NCBI RefSeq assembly: GCF_002234405.1 | Contig: NZ_NMQT01000118.1 | Span: forward strand, 1 to 64,000 | Source: Amycolatopsis thailandensis | GTDB lineage: Bacteria > Actinomycetota > Actinomycetes > Mycobacteriales > Pseudonocardiaceae | Direction: 5' to 3' | Length of the DNA stretch: 64,000 nt | In this document: positions 17,097 through 25,266 of the stretch, in pieces | How positions within the stretch are numbered: position 1 is the stretch's first letter | Layout: the number at the start of each line of letters is the position of its first letter | Position numbers and translations under genes: made by a program | The notes under the pieces: model-generated | Database searches by the model: none | The model's input: only the letters and a program-made list of their open reading frames with translations | What the model was told of the DNA's origin: nothing

Positions 17097-17462
17097 ATGC
17101 CGGTTTCCGCGGGGGTCAGGAAGCGGATCGCGGAGTTCCTCGATCCGGACGACGAGATCCACTACGTGTTCCCGGCGGACGTCTTCGGCAGTACCAATCC
17201 CGGCGTGTTCTTCGCGGTGACCCGCAAGACGATCACGATCCTGACCACCGGATACCTGAGCCGGAAGACGCCGAAGAGCGTCGTCTCGACGGGCCTGCGC
17301 AACCAGCGGATCGGGCCGGTCGACACGTCGACGGTCCCGTGGTTCAAGTTCAACGGCATCGACTACGAGATCGACGACGAGTACGTCCCGGTGATCCACG
17401 CCGCCGACGCGGAGATCATGCGGGAAGCGGCAAAACCTGTAGATCCGCTGCCGGACCTCTAA
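17097..17462 (+). CDS. small cytoplasmic protein, PH-like domain
   Basis: About 121 residues. The run FFAVTRKTITILTTGYLSRKTPKSV followed by beta-rich segments (FKFNGIDYEIDDEYVPVI) resembles bacterial pleckstrin-homology-like domains, which bind proteins or lipids. Start is uncertain: ATG 17097, GTG 17088 or GTG 17046 are all in frame, and GTGGAGG lies too close to the first. No membrane segment. It stands between the dehydrogenase and a DUF1963-like gene and no function can be proposed. Confidence 0.65.
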   Translation: MPVSAGVRKRIAEFLDPDDEIHYVFPADVFGSTNPGVFFAVTRKTITILTTGYLSRKTPKSVVSTGLRNQRIGPVDTSTVPWFKFNGIDYEIDDEYVPVIHAADAEIMREAAKPVDPLPDL

Positions 17463-17472
17463 GCTCCCCTGG

Positions 17473-18306
17473 GTGCGTCAGTTGACATACGACGGGATGC
17501 CCATCCCCGGCCTGAACGACCTGGTCCGGACGGCCATCCGGCTGCACCCCGCGCCGGGCGAGCCCCGGCCCGACGAAAGCCACTTCGGCGGCCCGCTGCT
17601 CTGGCCGTCGGACGAGCCGTGGCCGGAGTGCCCGGTGACCTGGCCGCCCGACCCGGACGCGTCCGACGACGCGTGGCTGGGCGGGCATCCGCTCGACGAG
17701 CCGGTGCCGGCGATGGTCAGCGCGGCGCAGTTCTTCCGCGACGACTTCCCGGAGCTGCCCTTCCCGGAGGGCACCGACGTCCTGCAGATCCTGTTCTGCC
17801 CGCTGGACCACAACAGCCCCTACCATCAGGGCCCCGCGGTCCGGCTGGTCTGGCGCGACTCCGGCGAGGTGGGGGACATCGCGGTCCCGCCGCCTCCTCC
17901 CGAGGACGCCAAGGCCGATTACCTGCCGGAACCCTGCGTTTTCGAACCTTGCTCGATCGACGAACTGCCCCGGCTCTGCGACTTCCCGCCGGAGACCCGC
18001 GCCGCCCTCGGTATCCCCGAGGGCGCGAGCGAAGACCCGGAGGGCTGGCCCGAGCTGGACCAGTACTCGAAGATCGGCGGCTGGACGCCCTGGTACACCA
18101 CCGATCGTGACGACCTCGGCTGCCGGGACTGCGGCGCCGAACTGCGGCAGACGATCGCCCTGTCCACGGTGGAACACGAGGTCGGCTGTGGGTGCGAGGT
18201 CGCCGAGGACGAGCCCGCGGGCTGGTCGTTCGCCCGCCAGGATGTGCTGAACATCTTCACCTGCCCCACCGACGTCACGCATCCGGTCAAGGTCCGCATC
18301 GACTGA
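17473..18306 (+). CDS. DUF1963 (YwqG-like) family protein
   Basis: A 277-residue protein. ESHFGGPLLWPSDEPWPECP near residue 35 and DQYSKIGGW near 198 are hallmarks of the DUF1963/YwqG family. It is rich in cysteines, with a possible metal knuckle CRDCGAEL (about 217) and EVGCGCEV. Family function is unknown. GTG start 11 bp after the preceding gene's stop, so probably co-transcribed with it. It ends 7 bp from the convergent Lrp regulator. Confidence 0.8.
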   Translation: MRQLTYDGMPIPGLNDLVRTAIRLHPAPGEPRPDESHFGGPLLWPSDEPWPECPVTWPPDPDASDDAWLGGHPLDEPVPAMVSAAQFFRDDFPELPFPEGTDVLQILFCPLDHNSPYHQGPAVRLVWRDSGEVGDIAVPPPPPEDAKADYLPEPCVFEPCSIDELPRLCDFPPETRAALGIPEGASEDPEGWPELDQYSKIGGWTPWYTTDRDDLGCRDCGAELRQTIALSTVEHEVGCGCEVAEDEPAGWSFARQDVLNIFTCPTDVTHPVKVRID

Positions 18307-18312
18307 CCCGGC

Positions 18313-18786
18313 TCAGGCGGGCGGGAGCAAAGGTCCCCCGCTCCAGTGCTGGAAGACCAGGTTCGTGTGCACCCTGGCGACCTCGTCGCGCGCGGTCAGT
18401 TCGTCGAGGACCAGCCGTTGCAGCTCGGTCGCCGAAGCGGTGGCGACATGCGCGAGGAAGTCGTCCGGGCCGGTCAGGTGGTAGACGGCGCGCACCTCGG
18501 GCAGCGCCAGCAGGTGCCCGACGAACGAGTCGACCAGCGCCCGCCGGTGCGGGCGGACCTGGACGAACAGGAGCGCTTCGAGCGGGCGGCCGAGTTTGGC
18601 GGCGTCCACCTCGGCGCGCTGGCCGGTGATCACCCCGAGTTCGCGCAGCCGGTTGACGCGGTCTAGGCAGGTCGAGGGCGCGACGCCGACCTCGGCCGCC
18701 AGGTCCTTGTTGGAGATCCGTGCGTCGTTCTGGAGGAGCCGCAGAATCCGCAGGTCGACCGTGCTCAGTTCGACAGAATCCGACAT
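18313..18786 (-). CDS. Lrp/AsnC-family transcriptional regulator
   Basis: A 157-residue protein. The N-terminal winged helix reads LSTVDLRILRLLQNDARISNKDLAAEVGVAPSTC; the C-terminal ligand-binding RAM domain contains VRAVYHLTGPDDFLAHV. This family binds amino acids. It is divergent from a PLP-dependent sulphur-amino-acid lyase with a 59-bp gap holding a palindrome, so it very probably controls that gene, as MdeR controls mdeA in Pseudomonas putida (known precedent). Confidence 0.92.
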   Translation of the reverse strand: MSDSVELSTVDLRILRLLQNDARISNKDLAAEVGVAPSTCLDRVNRLRELGVITGQRAEVDAAKLGRPLEALLFVQVRPHRRALVDSFVGHLLALPEVRAVYHLTGPDDFLAHVATASATELQRLVLDELTARDEVARVHTNLVFQHWSGGPLLPPA

Positions 18787-18795
18787 TGGCGAATG

Positions 18796-18809
18796 ATATC
18801 CGAGGATAT
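18796..18809. promoter_or_regulatory. Lrp-type operator
   Basis: Perfect inverted repeat ATATCC-GA-GGATAT in the 59-bp gap between the divergent regulator and lyase genes. AT-rich dyads of this size are typical Lrp/AsnC sites. Confidence 0.6.
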
Positions 18810-18845
18810 TGCGTGTGATCCGGAGAAAATCGCACCATCTGGAGT

Positions 18846-19964
18846 ATGACCGCAACGCTGCGCACCCGAGCCGTCCACGCCGGCCGTGACGATCTCACGG
18901 ACCTCGGCGTCCACGCCGCTCCGCTCGACCTGTCCACGACCTACCCGTCGAGGGACAGCGTCGAAGAGGCGGGCCGCATCGACGAGTTCGCCGCCACGGG
19001 CTCGCTGTCCGGGCTCCCGGTCTACGGGCGGCTGAGCAACCCGACCGTCGAGCGGTTCGAGAAGGCGCTGGCGGAGCTCGAAGGGTTCGAGGACGCCGTC
19101 GCGTTCGCCACCGGCATGGCCGCGGTGTCAGCGTCGCTGCTCGCCGTCGTCGCGCAGGGCAAACGGCACGTCGTCGCCGTCCGGCCGGTCTACGGCTGCA
19201 CCGACCACATGCTCACGTCCGGCCTCCTCGGCACCGAGGTGACCTGGGCCGATCCGGAAGACGTCGCCTCCGCGCTGCGTCCCGACACCGGGCTCGTGCT
19301 GCTCGAAACGCCGGCGAACCCGACTTTGCGCGAGGTCGACGTCGCCGAGATCGTGCGCGCCGCGGGCGAGGTCCCGGTGCTGGTCGACAACACCTTCGCG
19401 ACTCCGGTGCTCCAGCGGCCCGGACGCCACGGCGCCCGCTTCGTCCTGCACAGCGCGACCAAGTTCCTCGGCGGCCACGGCGACGTCATGGGCGGCGTGG
19501 TCGCGTGTAGCGCCGAAGACGCCGGGATGCTGCGGCAGATCCGCTTCGCCACCGGCGGCGTGCTGCACCCGCTGGCCGGGTACATGCTGCTTCGCGGCCT
19601 TTCGACCTTGCCGCTGCGGGTCAACGCCGCGTCCGCGACGGCCGCCGAACTCGTCGAGCGGCTGCGCGGGCACGCGAACGTGAGCGCCGTGCACTACCCG
19701 GGCATCGGCGGCCCGCTGATCGCGTTCGAGGTCGACGGCGATCCGCACGCGCTCATCGGCGCGGTCCGGTTGATCACCCCGGCCGTCAGTCTCGGCAGCG
19801 TGGACTCGCTCATCCAGCATCCCGCGTCGATCAGTCACCGGATCGTCGCCGAGGACGACCGGCACGGCGCGGGCGTCACCGACCGGCTCATCCGCATGTC
19901 GGTGGGGCTGGAGGACGTCGAGGATCTCTGGCACGACCTGGACCAGGCACTCAAAGCGTGCTGA
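18846..19964 (+). CDS. PLP-dependent trans-sulfuration enzyme (methionine gamma-lyase / cystathionine lyase family)
   Basis: A 372-residue fold-type I PLP enzyme. YGRLSNPTVERFEKALAELE near 59, VDNTFATPVLQRP near 178 and the PLP-lysine motif SATKFLGGHGD near 200 are diagnostic of the Cys/Met metabolism family. Members cleave or build C-S bonds in methionine, cystathionine or homocysteine. The divergent Lrp regulator suggests control by an amino acid. The exact substrate (methionine or cystathionine) is not decidable from motifs alone. Confidence 0.9.
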   Translation: MTATLRTRAVHAGRDDLTDLGVHAAPLDLSTTYPSRDSVEEAGRIDEFAATGSLSGLPVYGRLSNPTVERFEKALAELEGFEDAVAFATGMAAVSASLLAVVAQGKRHVVAVRPVYGCTDHMLTSGLLGTEVTWADPEDVASALRPDTGLVLLETPANPTLREVDVAEIVRAAGEVPVLVDNTFATPVLQRPGRHGARFVLHSATKFLGGHGDVMGGVVACSAEDAGMLRQIRFATGGVLHPLAGYMLLRGLSTLPLRVNAASATAAELVERLRGHANVSAVHYPGIGGPLIAFEVDGDPHALIGAVRLITPAVSLGSVDSLIQHPASISHRIVAEDDRHGAGVTDRLIRMSVGLEDVEDLWHDLDQALKAC

Positions 19965-20025
19965 ATCACTGCGATCGTGATCACCGGGATGTCGACAAAT
20001 CGTCCGGCCTGGCTAACCTGGTCGG

Positions 20026-20409
20026 GTGAAAGATCTGGTCTCGTCCTGGGTGGAATCTTCGGCTCGTAGCACGCTTTCCCGGCTGCACCAGCAGATCGGT
20101 GTGGCCGGGCTGGCCGCCGCGGCTGCCCTTCCCGGGCTTTCGGCCGTCTTCGATCAGCACTCGGCGGCGGTGCGGGACATCCTCGCGGCCGGGGTCGAAG
20201 GTTCGGCGGCGGTCGCCGGGGTCGTCCTGCTCGCCGGCTACACGCGCGGGCTGCTCGACGAGGCGAAGACCAAGGGATGGACGTTCCGCGCTCCGGCCGA
20301 CCTGGCCGCCTGGAACACCAGCGACTGGCTGACCGCGCGCCTGGTCGGCGTGTGTTCGCTGGCCGCCACGATGGACGACCAGCGGACCGGGCCGACCGGG
20401 AACGGGTAG
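20026..20409 (+). CDS. DUF6401 family protein
   Basis: A 127-residue protein matching the actinomycete DUF6401 pattern: an N-terminal helix, QQIGVAGLAAAAALPGL, then DQHSAAVRDILA and VLLAGYTRGLLDEA. This domain is annotated in databases as linked to natural-product clusters, but no biosynthetic cluster is visible here and its role is unknown. GTG start. Confidence 0.7.
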   Translation: MKDLVSSWVESSARSTLSRLHQQIGVAGLAAAAALPGLSAVFDQHSAAVRDILAAGVEGSAAVAGVVLLAGYTRGLLDEAKTKGWTFRAPADLAAWNTSDWLTARLVGVCSLAATMDDQRTGPTGNG

Positions 20410-20443
20410 GGCGGCCGGACGCCCCACCCGCTCCCGTGGAAGG

Positions 20444-21361
20444 TCAGCGGTACTCCGGCGGAGGGGGCATTGACCCACCGGGGGGCCGCTGGCCGGGATC
20501 CTGGTGCTGCGGCACCTGACCCTGGTTCGGCGGGAACTGCTGGTGCTGCGTCATCGCGTTCGGGTCGGCCGCGTGGTGCCCGGCGGAAACCGGCTGGGCG
20601 GCCGTCCGCTCGGTCGGCACGTCACCCGAGCGGCCCGCGTCCTCGCGACCGCGCTGATAGGCCTCGGCCTGCGCCTTCGCGGCGGGGATCTCCGCCTCGG
20701 CCCGGCCGAGCCAGGTCTCCCAGCGCTGCTGCATCGGCTTGATCAGGCCGCCGCCGACACCGACGACGGCGATCCCGCCGACCGTGGCGAGCACGGTGAT
20801 CAGCACCGGCAGCGTGACCGCGGTGGCCACCCCGATCTGGTTCAGCGCGGCGATCGCGCCGAGGCCCCAGATGAACACCGAGGCGATGGTGGCGAGCACC
20901 TTGCCGTAGGAGACGCCGCCGAGGGCGTTGCCCACCAGGTCCTTGACCGCCTTGGCGACGGCGCCGGCGATCACCACGATGACGATCGCGACGATGGCGC
21001 GCGGCAGCCAGGCGACGATCTCGTTGAGCAGCGAGCTCACCGGGTTCGGGCCGAACACGCCGAACGCGAACTGCAAGGCGATCAGCAGGATCGCGTAGTA
21101 GACGATCTTGCTGATGATGCTCGACGCGTCGAACTGACTCCGCGCGAGCATCTGCTTGAAGCCCCCGCGTTCGAGGAGGCGGTTGAATCCGACCTTTTCG
21201 AGGACCATGCTCACGGCCTTGGAGATCGCCTTGGCGATCAGCCAGCCGATGAACAGGATGACCAGGAACGCGAGCAGTTTCGGGACGAAGGTGGCGACCG
21301 AACTCCAGGCGCTGGACACGCCTTGACCGAAATCGACGGCCGCCAGTGCTGATGTGGCCAC
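20444..21361 (-). CDS. membrane channel-like protein (conserved TM-helix / mechanosensitive channel relative)
   Basis: A 305-residue protein with about five hydrophobic segments (for example LLAFLVILFIGWLIAKAISKAV and PRAIVAIVIVVIAGAVAKAVKDLVG). It belongs to the 'conserved TM helix' group related to MscS/CmpX channels. The repeated pattern 'GF..LL...G', then a TM, is typical. The C-terminal 80 residues are Gln/Pro-rich and probably disordered in the cytoplasm. GTG start with GGGAGA 8 bases upstream; the SD abuts a stable stem-loop in the leader. Confidence 0.82.
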   Translation of the reverse strand: MATSALAAVDFGQGVSSAWSSVATFVPKLLAFLVILFIGWLIAKAISKAVSMVLEKVGFNRLLERGGFKQMLARSQFDASSIISKIVYYAILLIALQFAFGVFGPNPVSSLLNEIVAWLPRAIVAIVIVVIAGAVAKAVKDLVGNALGGVSYGKVLATIASVFIWGLGAIAALNQIGVATAVTLPVLITVLATVGGIAVVGVGGGLIKPMQQRWETWLGRAEAEIPAAKAQAEAYQRGREDAGRSGDVPTERTAAQPVSAGHHAADPNAMTQHQQFPPNQGQVPQHQDPGQRPPGGSMPPPPEYR

Positions 21362-21374
21362 TGGACGTTCTCCC

Positions 21375-21407
21375 TTCCCACCGCTGGAGCTTCCAGACCG
21401 GTGGGAA
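21375..21407 (-). promoter_or_regulatory. stem-loop in the leader of the channel gene
   Basis: TTCCCACCG/CGGTGGGAA plus CTGGA/TCCAG form a 14-bp stem with a 3-base loop and a small bulge. It begins next to the Shine-Dalgarno of the leftward channel gene, so it could modulate translation or be a terminator for the upstream zinc-ribbon gene. Confidence 0.45.
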
Positions 21408-21458
21408 AGGGGTACCCGCCAAATGGGCTATCACACGTTAGGTCACTCAGTCGAGTGA

Positions 21459-21683
21459 TCAGCTGCAGCAGCCGCCGCCGCAGCAGCCGCCCCCGCCACC
21501 CGCGGGGACGGGGGCCGGGCCGGCCGCCGACCCGGTCAGCGCGACGGTCGTCAGCAGCTTGACGGTGTCCTGGTGGCCCTCCGGGCACGGCGCGGGCGCA
21601 CCGGACTCGCTCATCGGCCGCAGCAGTTCGAAGGTTCCGGCGCATTCGCGGCAGCGGTAGGCGTAAGTCGGCATGCCCGGCAT
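21459..21683 (-). CDS. FmdB-type zinc-ribbon protein
   Basis: A 74-residue protein opening PTYAYRCRECAGTFELLRPM, the FmdB zinc ribbon (CxxC ... CPEGH). The C-terminus is a Gly/Cys tail (GGGGGCCGGGCCS), possibly a second metal-binding segment. GAGGAG precedes the first of two ATGs. Function of the family is obscure; regulation of formamidase/amidase genes was the original proposal. Confidence 0.88.
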   Translation of the reverse strand: MPGMPTYAYRCRECAGTFELLRPMSESGAPAPCPEGHQDTVKLLTTVALTGSAAGPAPVPAGGGGGCCGGGCCS

Positions 21684-21725
21684 TATTTCATCTCCTCACC
21701 CGCCGGGGGATGGCAAGCTGGCCGG

Positions 21726-22850
21726 GTGGAACTGCCTGTCGCGGCGCATGTGCCGCACCTCGGCCAAGTCGTCCCGTCCGTGCTTTCCGCCCTCGGCGCC
21801 GCGGAGTTCGCCAACACGCTGAGCCTGTCCGAGGCGTCCAGCGCCTGCGTCCTGCTCATCGACGGTCTCGGCTGGGAACTGCTGGCCGAGCACGCCGCCG
21901 ACGCGCCCGTGCTCACTCAACTGGCGAAGTCGCCGCTGCGGGTCGGTTTCCCGGCGACGACGGCCGCCGGTCTCGGCGCGATCGGCACAGGGCTGGCCTC
22001 GGGGGAGCACGGCCTGGTCGGCTACAGCTTCGAGGTGCCGGGCGCCGGCGTCCTGAACGCGTTGCGCTGGCGCAGTCACGTTGACGGCGGCGATCTCCGC
22101 GGCGCGCTTCCGCCACGCGAGGTGCAGCCGCTGCCGACGACGTTCGAGCGCGCGGCGGCCGCGGGGATCACGACCAGCGTGGTCTCTTCGGCGAAGTTCG
22201 CCGACACCGCGCTGACCCGCGCGACGCAGTCCGGCGGCCGCTATGTGGGCGTGCACGCGCTGGGCGACCTGGCCGCCTGCATCCTGCACTGCCTCGCGGC
22301 GCGGCCGGCGTTCTGCTGGGGCTACCACAGCGAACTCGACATGCTCGGGCACATCTACGGGCCGGGTTCGTCGCCGTGGCGGATGCAGTTGCGCCACGTC
22401 GACAGGCTGGTCGAGTCCATCGTGGACGGCCTGCCCGCCGGCGCGCTCCTCGCGGTCGTCGCCGACCACGGCATGGTGACCGTCGAAGGCGCGCTCGACA
22501 TCGACGAGACCCCCGCGTTGCTCGGCGGCGTCCGGGCCATCGGGGGCGAGGTCCGGGCCCGGCACGTCTACAGCGAACCGGGCGCGGAGGCCGACGTCCT
22601 GGCGGCCTGGCGCGAGGTGATCGGTGACCGGGCGTGGATCCTCTCGCGCGACGAGGCCGTCGACGCGGGCTGGTTCGGACCGGTCGCCGACCGGGTCCGG
22701 CCGCGGATCGGCGACGTCGTCGTGGCGGCGAAGGGGCGCTTCGGGCTCGTGCGGGAACTGGCCGAGGCCGTCGAGTCCTCCCTCGTCGGTCAGCACGGCT
22801 CGCTGACCCCGGCCGAACAACTCGTGCCGTTGGTTCTCGCGCGCGGCTGA
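21726..22850 (+). CDS. alkaline-phosphatase-superfamily nucleotide pyrophosphatase/phosphodiesterase
   Basis: A 374-residue protein. Metal and nucleophile motifs of the PDE/NPP branch are present: LLIDGLGWELL (Asp metal ligand), GFPATTAAGLGAIGTG (nucleophile Thr), YHSELDMLGHIYGP and VVADHGM. It should cleave phosphodiester or pyrophosphate bonds using two zinc ions. No signal peptide is evident, so cytoplasmic. GTG start 43 bp from the divergent zinc-ribbon gene. A palindrome follows its stop. Confidence 0.87.
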   Translation: MELPVAAHVPHLGQVVPSVLSALGAAEFANTLSLSEASSACVLLIDGLGWELLAEHAADAPVLTQLAKSPLRVGFPATTAAGLGAIGTGLASGEHGLVGYSFEVPGAGVLNALRWRSHVDGGDLRGALPPREVQPLPTTFERAAAAGITTSVVSSAKFADTALTRATQSGGRYVGVHALGDLAACILHCLAARPAFCWGYHSELDMLGHIYGPGSSPWRMQLRHVDRLVESIVDGLPAGALLAVVADHGMVTVEGALDIDETPALLGGVRAIGGEVRARHVYSEPGAEADVLAAWREVIGDRAWILSRDEAVDAGWFGPVADRVRPRIGDVVVAAKGRFGLVRELAEAVESSLVGQHGSLTPAEQLVPLVLARG

Positions 22851-22853
22851 CCC

Positions 22854-22917
22854 CGCGTTTCGTCCTCTGAATGCGGTCCTTGCGCGTGCAACTACCGCAT
22901 TCAGAGGACGAAATGCG
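22854..22917. repeat. intergenic palindrome, 'cctctgaatgcgg' family (copy 1)
   Basis: Arms CGTTTCGTCCTCTGAATGCG ... CGCATTCAGAGGACGAAATG between convergent phosphodiesterase and methyltransferase genes, ending exactly at the methyltransferase stop. Relatives lie at 27329-27397 and 43052-43115, and a half copy at 3698. Confidence 0.75.
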
Positions 22918-23487
22918 TCAGGCGGGCTTCCGGGCGGAGAACTCGATGCTGCGCTTGGGAACGTGGCCGACCTTGATGTCGGTGAACCCGGCGCCGGTGA
23001 GCCGGGGCCAGACCGAAACCGGGTCGAGCGCGTTCATCGTGTCGCCGAGGTGGAGGAGCCGGAACGGGAAGCTCTCCAGGCTGTCCATCGCGCGCAGGAT
23101 CCCGCCGGGACGGAGCACACGGAACGCCTCGGCGAAGATCGCGTCCTGCAGCGCCGTCGTCGGCACGTGGTGCAGCATCGTGAAGCAGACGACCGACGAG
23201 AACTCGCCGTCCTCGAAGGGCATCGCCGCGCCGTCGCCCTGGACGATCCGCACGCGGCCGTCGAACTCCCGCTTGAGGAGTTCCGCCGACGCCTCGTCGA
23301 TCTCGATGGCGGTGAGCCCGGGGACCAGCCCCACGAGCGCCCGGGTGGTGGCGCCGAAGCCCGGCCCGATCTCCAGCACGGACTCGCCCAGGTCGAAGCC
23401 CGCGACGTTGCCCGGCATCTCGGCGGCCACGGCCTTCGCCCACAGCGCGGAACTGCACAGTTTGCGGTGCACCAGGTTCATCGGCAT
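22918..23487 (-). CDS. class I SAM-dependent methyltransferase
   Basis: About 189 residues. Motif I is VLEIGPGFGATTRAL; the acidic ribose-binding residue follows in LTAIEIDE; VVCFTMLHHVP and EAFRVLRPGGILRAMD complete the Rossmann methyltransferase. The substrate is unknown. Two ATGs six bases apart (23487, 23481) could start it. It is divergent from an AraC-type regulator 45 bp away, a likely regulatory partner. Confidence 0.88.
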   Translation of the reverse strand: MPMNLVHRKLCSSALWAKAVAAEMPGNVAGFDLGESVLEIGPGFGATTRALVGLVPGLTAIEIDEASAELLKREFDGRVRIVQGDGAAMPFEDGEFSSVVCFTMLHHVPTTALQDAIFAEAFRVLRPGGILRAMDSLESFPFRLLHLGDTMNALDPVSVWPRLTGAGFTDIKVGHVPKRSIEFSARKPA

Positions 23488-23532
23488 GAATCCGACGCTA
23501 ACGGTGACCGGCAGGCGATAGGCTGCCAAGTG

Positions 23533-24285
23533 ATGTCGAATATCGGACGCCTTCCGCCGATGTCGACGGCGATGACGCTCGGCGAGATGGACCTGCCCGC
23601 CGGCAGCTGGCTCCCGTGGCACGAGCACGACGGTCACCAGCTCGCCTGGGCGGCACGCGGGATCCTCAGCGTGAACGTCGGCGAGCGGCACTGGGTGCTG
23701 CCGCCGACGCGTGCGCTGTGGATCCCGGCCGGGGTCGTCCACCGGACCGGTGCCACCGCGCAGACCGTGCTGCGGGGGATCTACGCCGCGCGGGATCGGT
23801 GCCCGGTGCGCTGGCCCGCGCCGACCCTCGTCGCCGTCCGGCCGCTGCTGCGGGAACTGCTGGAGCACCTCGGCGCGGCCGACCTCACCGACGACGCGCG
23901 CCGCCGGGCCGAAGCCGTCGCCTTCGACCTGCTCGAACCGGTCGACGTGGTGCCGATCAACGTGCCGATGCCGTCGGACGAGCGCGCGCTGACCGTCGCG
24001 CGGGCGGTGATCGCCGATCCGGCGGACCGGCGGTCGCTCGCGGACTTCGCGCACGACGCGGGCGCGAGCGAACGCACGCTGGCACGGCTGTTCCTCGCCG
24101 AATGCCGGACGACGTTCGGCGCGTGGCGGGTGCAGGCCCGGTTGCGCGCGTCGCTGCCGCTGCTGGCCGGAGGCATGCCGCTGAGCGCGGTCTCCCGCCG
24201 GATCGGCTACTCCTCGCCGAGCGCGTTCGTCGTCGCCTTCCGCCGGGCCGTCGGGGTGACGCCGGGCGCCTACTTCGACGGTTAG
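23533..24285 (+). CDS. AraC-family transcriptional regulator with cupin sensor
   Basis: A 250-residue protein. The N-terminal cupin-like sensing domain contains WLPWHEHDGHQLAWAARG and IPAGVVHRTG. The C-terminal HTH pair reads RSLADFAHDAGASERTLARLF and MPLSAVSRRIGYSSPSAFVVAFRR. This is the AraC group with a single small cupin sensor. It lies back to back with the methyltransferase gene. Start could be ATG 23533 or the GTG one codon before. Confidence 0.9.
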   Translation: MSNIGRLPPMSTAMTLGEMDLPAGSWLPWHEHDGHQLAWAARGILSVNVGERHWVLPPTRALWIPAGVVHRTGATAQTVLRGIYAARDRCPVRWPAPTLVAVRPLLRELLEHLGAADLTDDARRRAEAVAFDLLEPVDVVPINVPMPSDERALTVARAVIADPADRRSLADFAHDAGASERTLARLFLAECRTTFGAWRVQARLRASLPLLAGGMPLSAVSRRIGYSSPSAFVVAFRRAVGVTPGAYFDG

Positions 24286-24300
24286 CGGCACGCGATCGCG

Positions 24301-24405
24301 TGTGATCAGACGGACGGCGCGCGTGTTTGGAGGGACGGCGCGCGTGATCAGACGGACGACACGTGTGCTTGGAGGGACGGCACGTGTGATCAGACGGACG
24401 GCACA
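24301..24405. repeat. 21-bp tandem repeat, five alternating units
   Basis: Five units of exactly 21 bp alternate between two types: TGTGATCAGACGGACGGCGC and CGTGTTTGGAGGGACGGCGC (first 20 bases shown), in the order A-B-A-B-A with slight changes. Because 21 is divisible by three, the array is open in the frame of the next gene and would encode heptads V-I-R-R-T-A-R / V-F-G-G-T-A-R. Confidence 0.85.
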
Positions 24406-24436
24406 CGTGCGGCACGGGCCAGATACCGTTTCGGAC

Positions 24437-24724
24437 GTGCCTCGACGTAATCGGCCCGACCGCGGTGGACGCCCCGACCTGGGCGCGTCGACCGGCTGGG
24501 CGCGCTCCGAATCGGCCAGCGACGGGGAATGGCTGGTCCGGACGGTGCCCGGCGCGCAGGCCACCAAGGACTACCGCTGTCCCGGCTGCGACCATGAGAT
24601 CCGGCCGGGAACCCCGCATCTGGTCGTCTGGCCCGCCGACGACACCGGCGGTGTCGCCGACCGCCGCCATTGGCACAAGCCGTGCTGGGACGCGCGGTCC
24701 CGGCGCCGCCCCGGCCGCTGGTGA
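24437..24724 (+). CDS. small zinc-binding protein, actinobacterial conserved
   Basis: About 95 residues. The core DYRCPGCDHEIRPGTPHLVVWP followed by RRHWHKPCW gives a C-x2-C ... H-x3-C zinc-binding set; both ends are arginine-rich. A conserved actinobacterial hypothetical family; nucleic-acid binding is possible but unproven. The GTG at 24437 gives the usual compact form. The same frame stays open through the 21-bp repeat array, so an N-terminal heptad extension cannot be excluded. It ends 1 bp from a convergent GNAT gene. Confidence 0.72.
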   Translation: MPRRNRPDRGGRPDLGASTGWARSESASDGEWLVRTVPGAQATKDYRCPGCDHEIRPGTPHLVVWPADDTGGVADRRHWHKPCWDARSRRRPGRW

Positions 24725-24725
24725 G

Positions 24726-25226
24726 TCAGCGCCGCAGGTGCAGTGAAGGTTCTCCCTCGTACTCCTCCTCCGTGTGGATCTTGAAGCCGAGCCGCTCGGC
24801 GACCCGGACCGACGGTTGGTTGGACACCATGATGTTGGCGATCACCGGGACATCGGGGATCTCCCGCTCCGCCCATTCGACGACGGCCGCCGCCATCTCC
24901 GTCGCGTAGCCCTTTCCCCAGGTGGACGGCCAGAAACGGTACGCGAGGTTCAGTACGCGCTCGCCGTTCCATTCGTGGTACCGCACGCCGCCGAAACCCA
25001 GGATCACCTCGGGATCGTCCAAAGCGGACACCACGAGATAACCGAAGCCGTGCTCGGCCCATTGCTTCAGCCAGGCGTCGTAAAGCTCGTTCGCACCCTC
25101 GACGGTGTGCGGCACCGGGTTGAACTTGTTCGTCTCCGGATCGGCCTGGAGCGCGACGATGTTCTCGCGATCCGCCTCGCGCAGCCGCCGCAGCAGCAAC
25201 CTCTCCGTCTTGATCTCTGTCAGCAC
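24726..25226 (-). CDS. GNAT-family N-acetyltransferase (RimJ/RimL type)
   Basis: A 166-residue protein. EIKTERLLLRRLREADRENI opens the fold; FWPSTWGKGYATEMAAAVVEWA is the acetyl-CoA pyrophosphate loop and NQPSVRVAERLGF the conserved C-terminal motif. This layout matches RimJ/RimL-like transferases acting on proteins or small amines; the substrate is unknown. The start is a GTG giving VLTEIKTERL. It faces away from an alpha/beta hydrolase gene 40 bp away. Confidence 0.9.
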   Translation of the reverse strand: MLTEIKTERLLLRRLREADRENIVALQADPETNKFNPVPHTVEGANELYDAWLKQWAEHGFGYLVVSALDDPEVILGFGGVRYHEWNGERVLNLAYRFWPSTWGKGYATEMAAAVVEWAEREIPDVPVIANIMVSNQPSVRVAERLGFKIHTEEEYEGEPSLHLRR

Positions 25227-25266
25227 GGATCCGACGGTAGCGCGGGGGTGCGACAGAATTATCGCC

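Noticed and set aside
24301..24405. CRISPR repeats
   Set aside because: Units are contiguous 21-mers without spacers.
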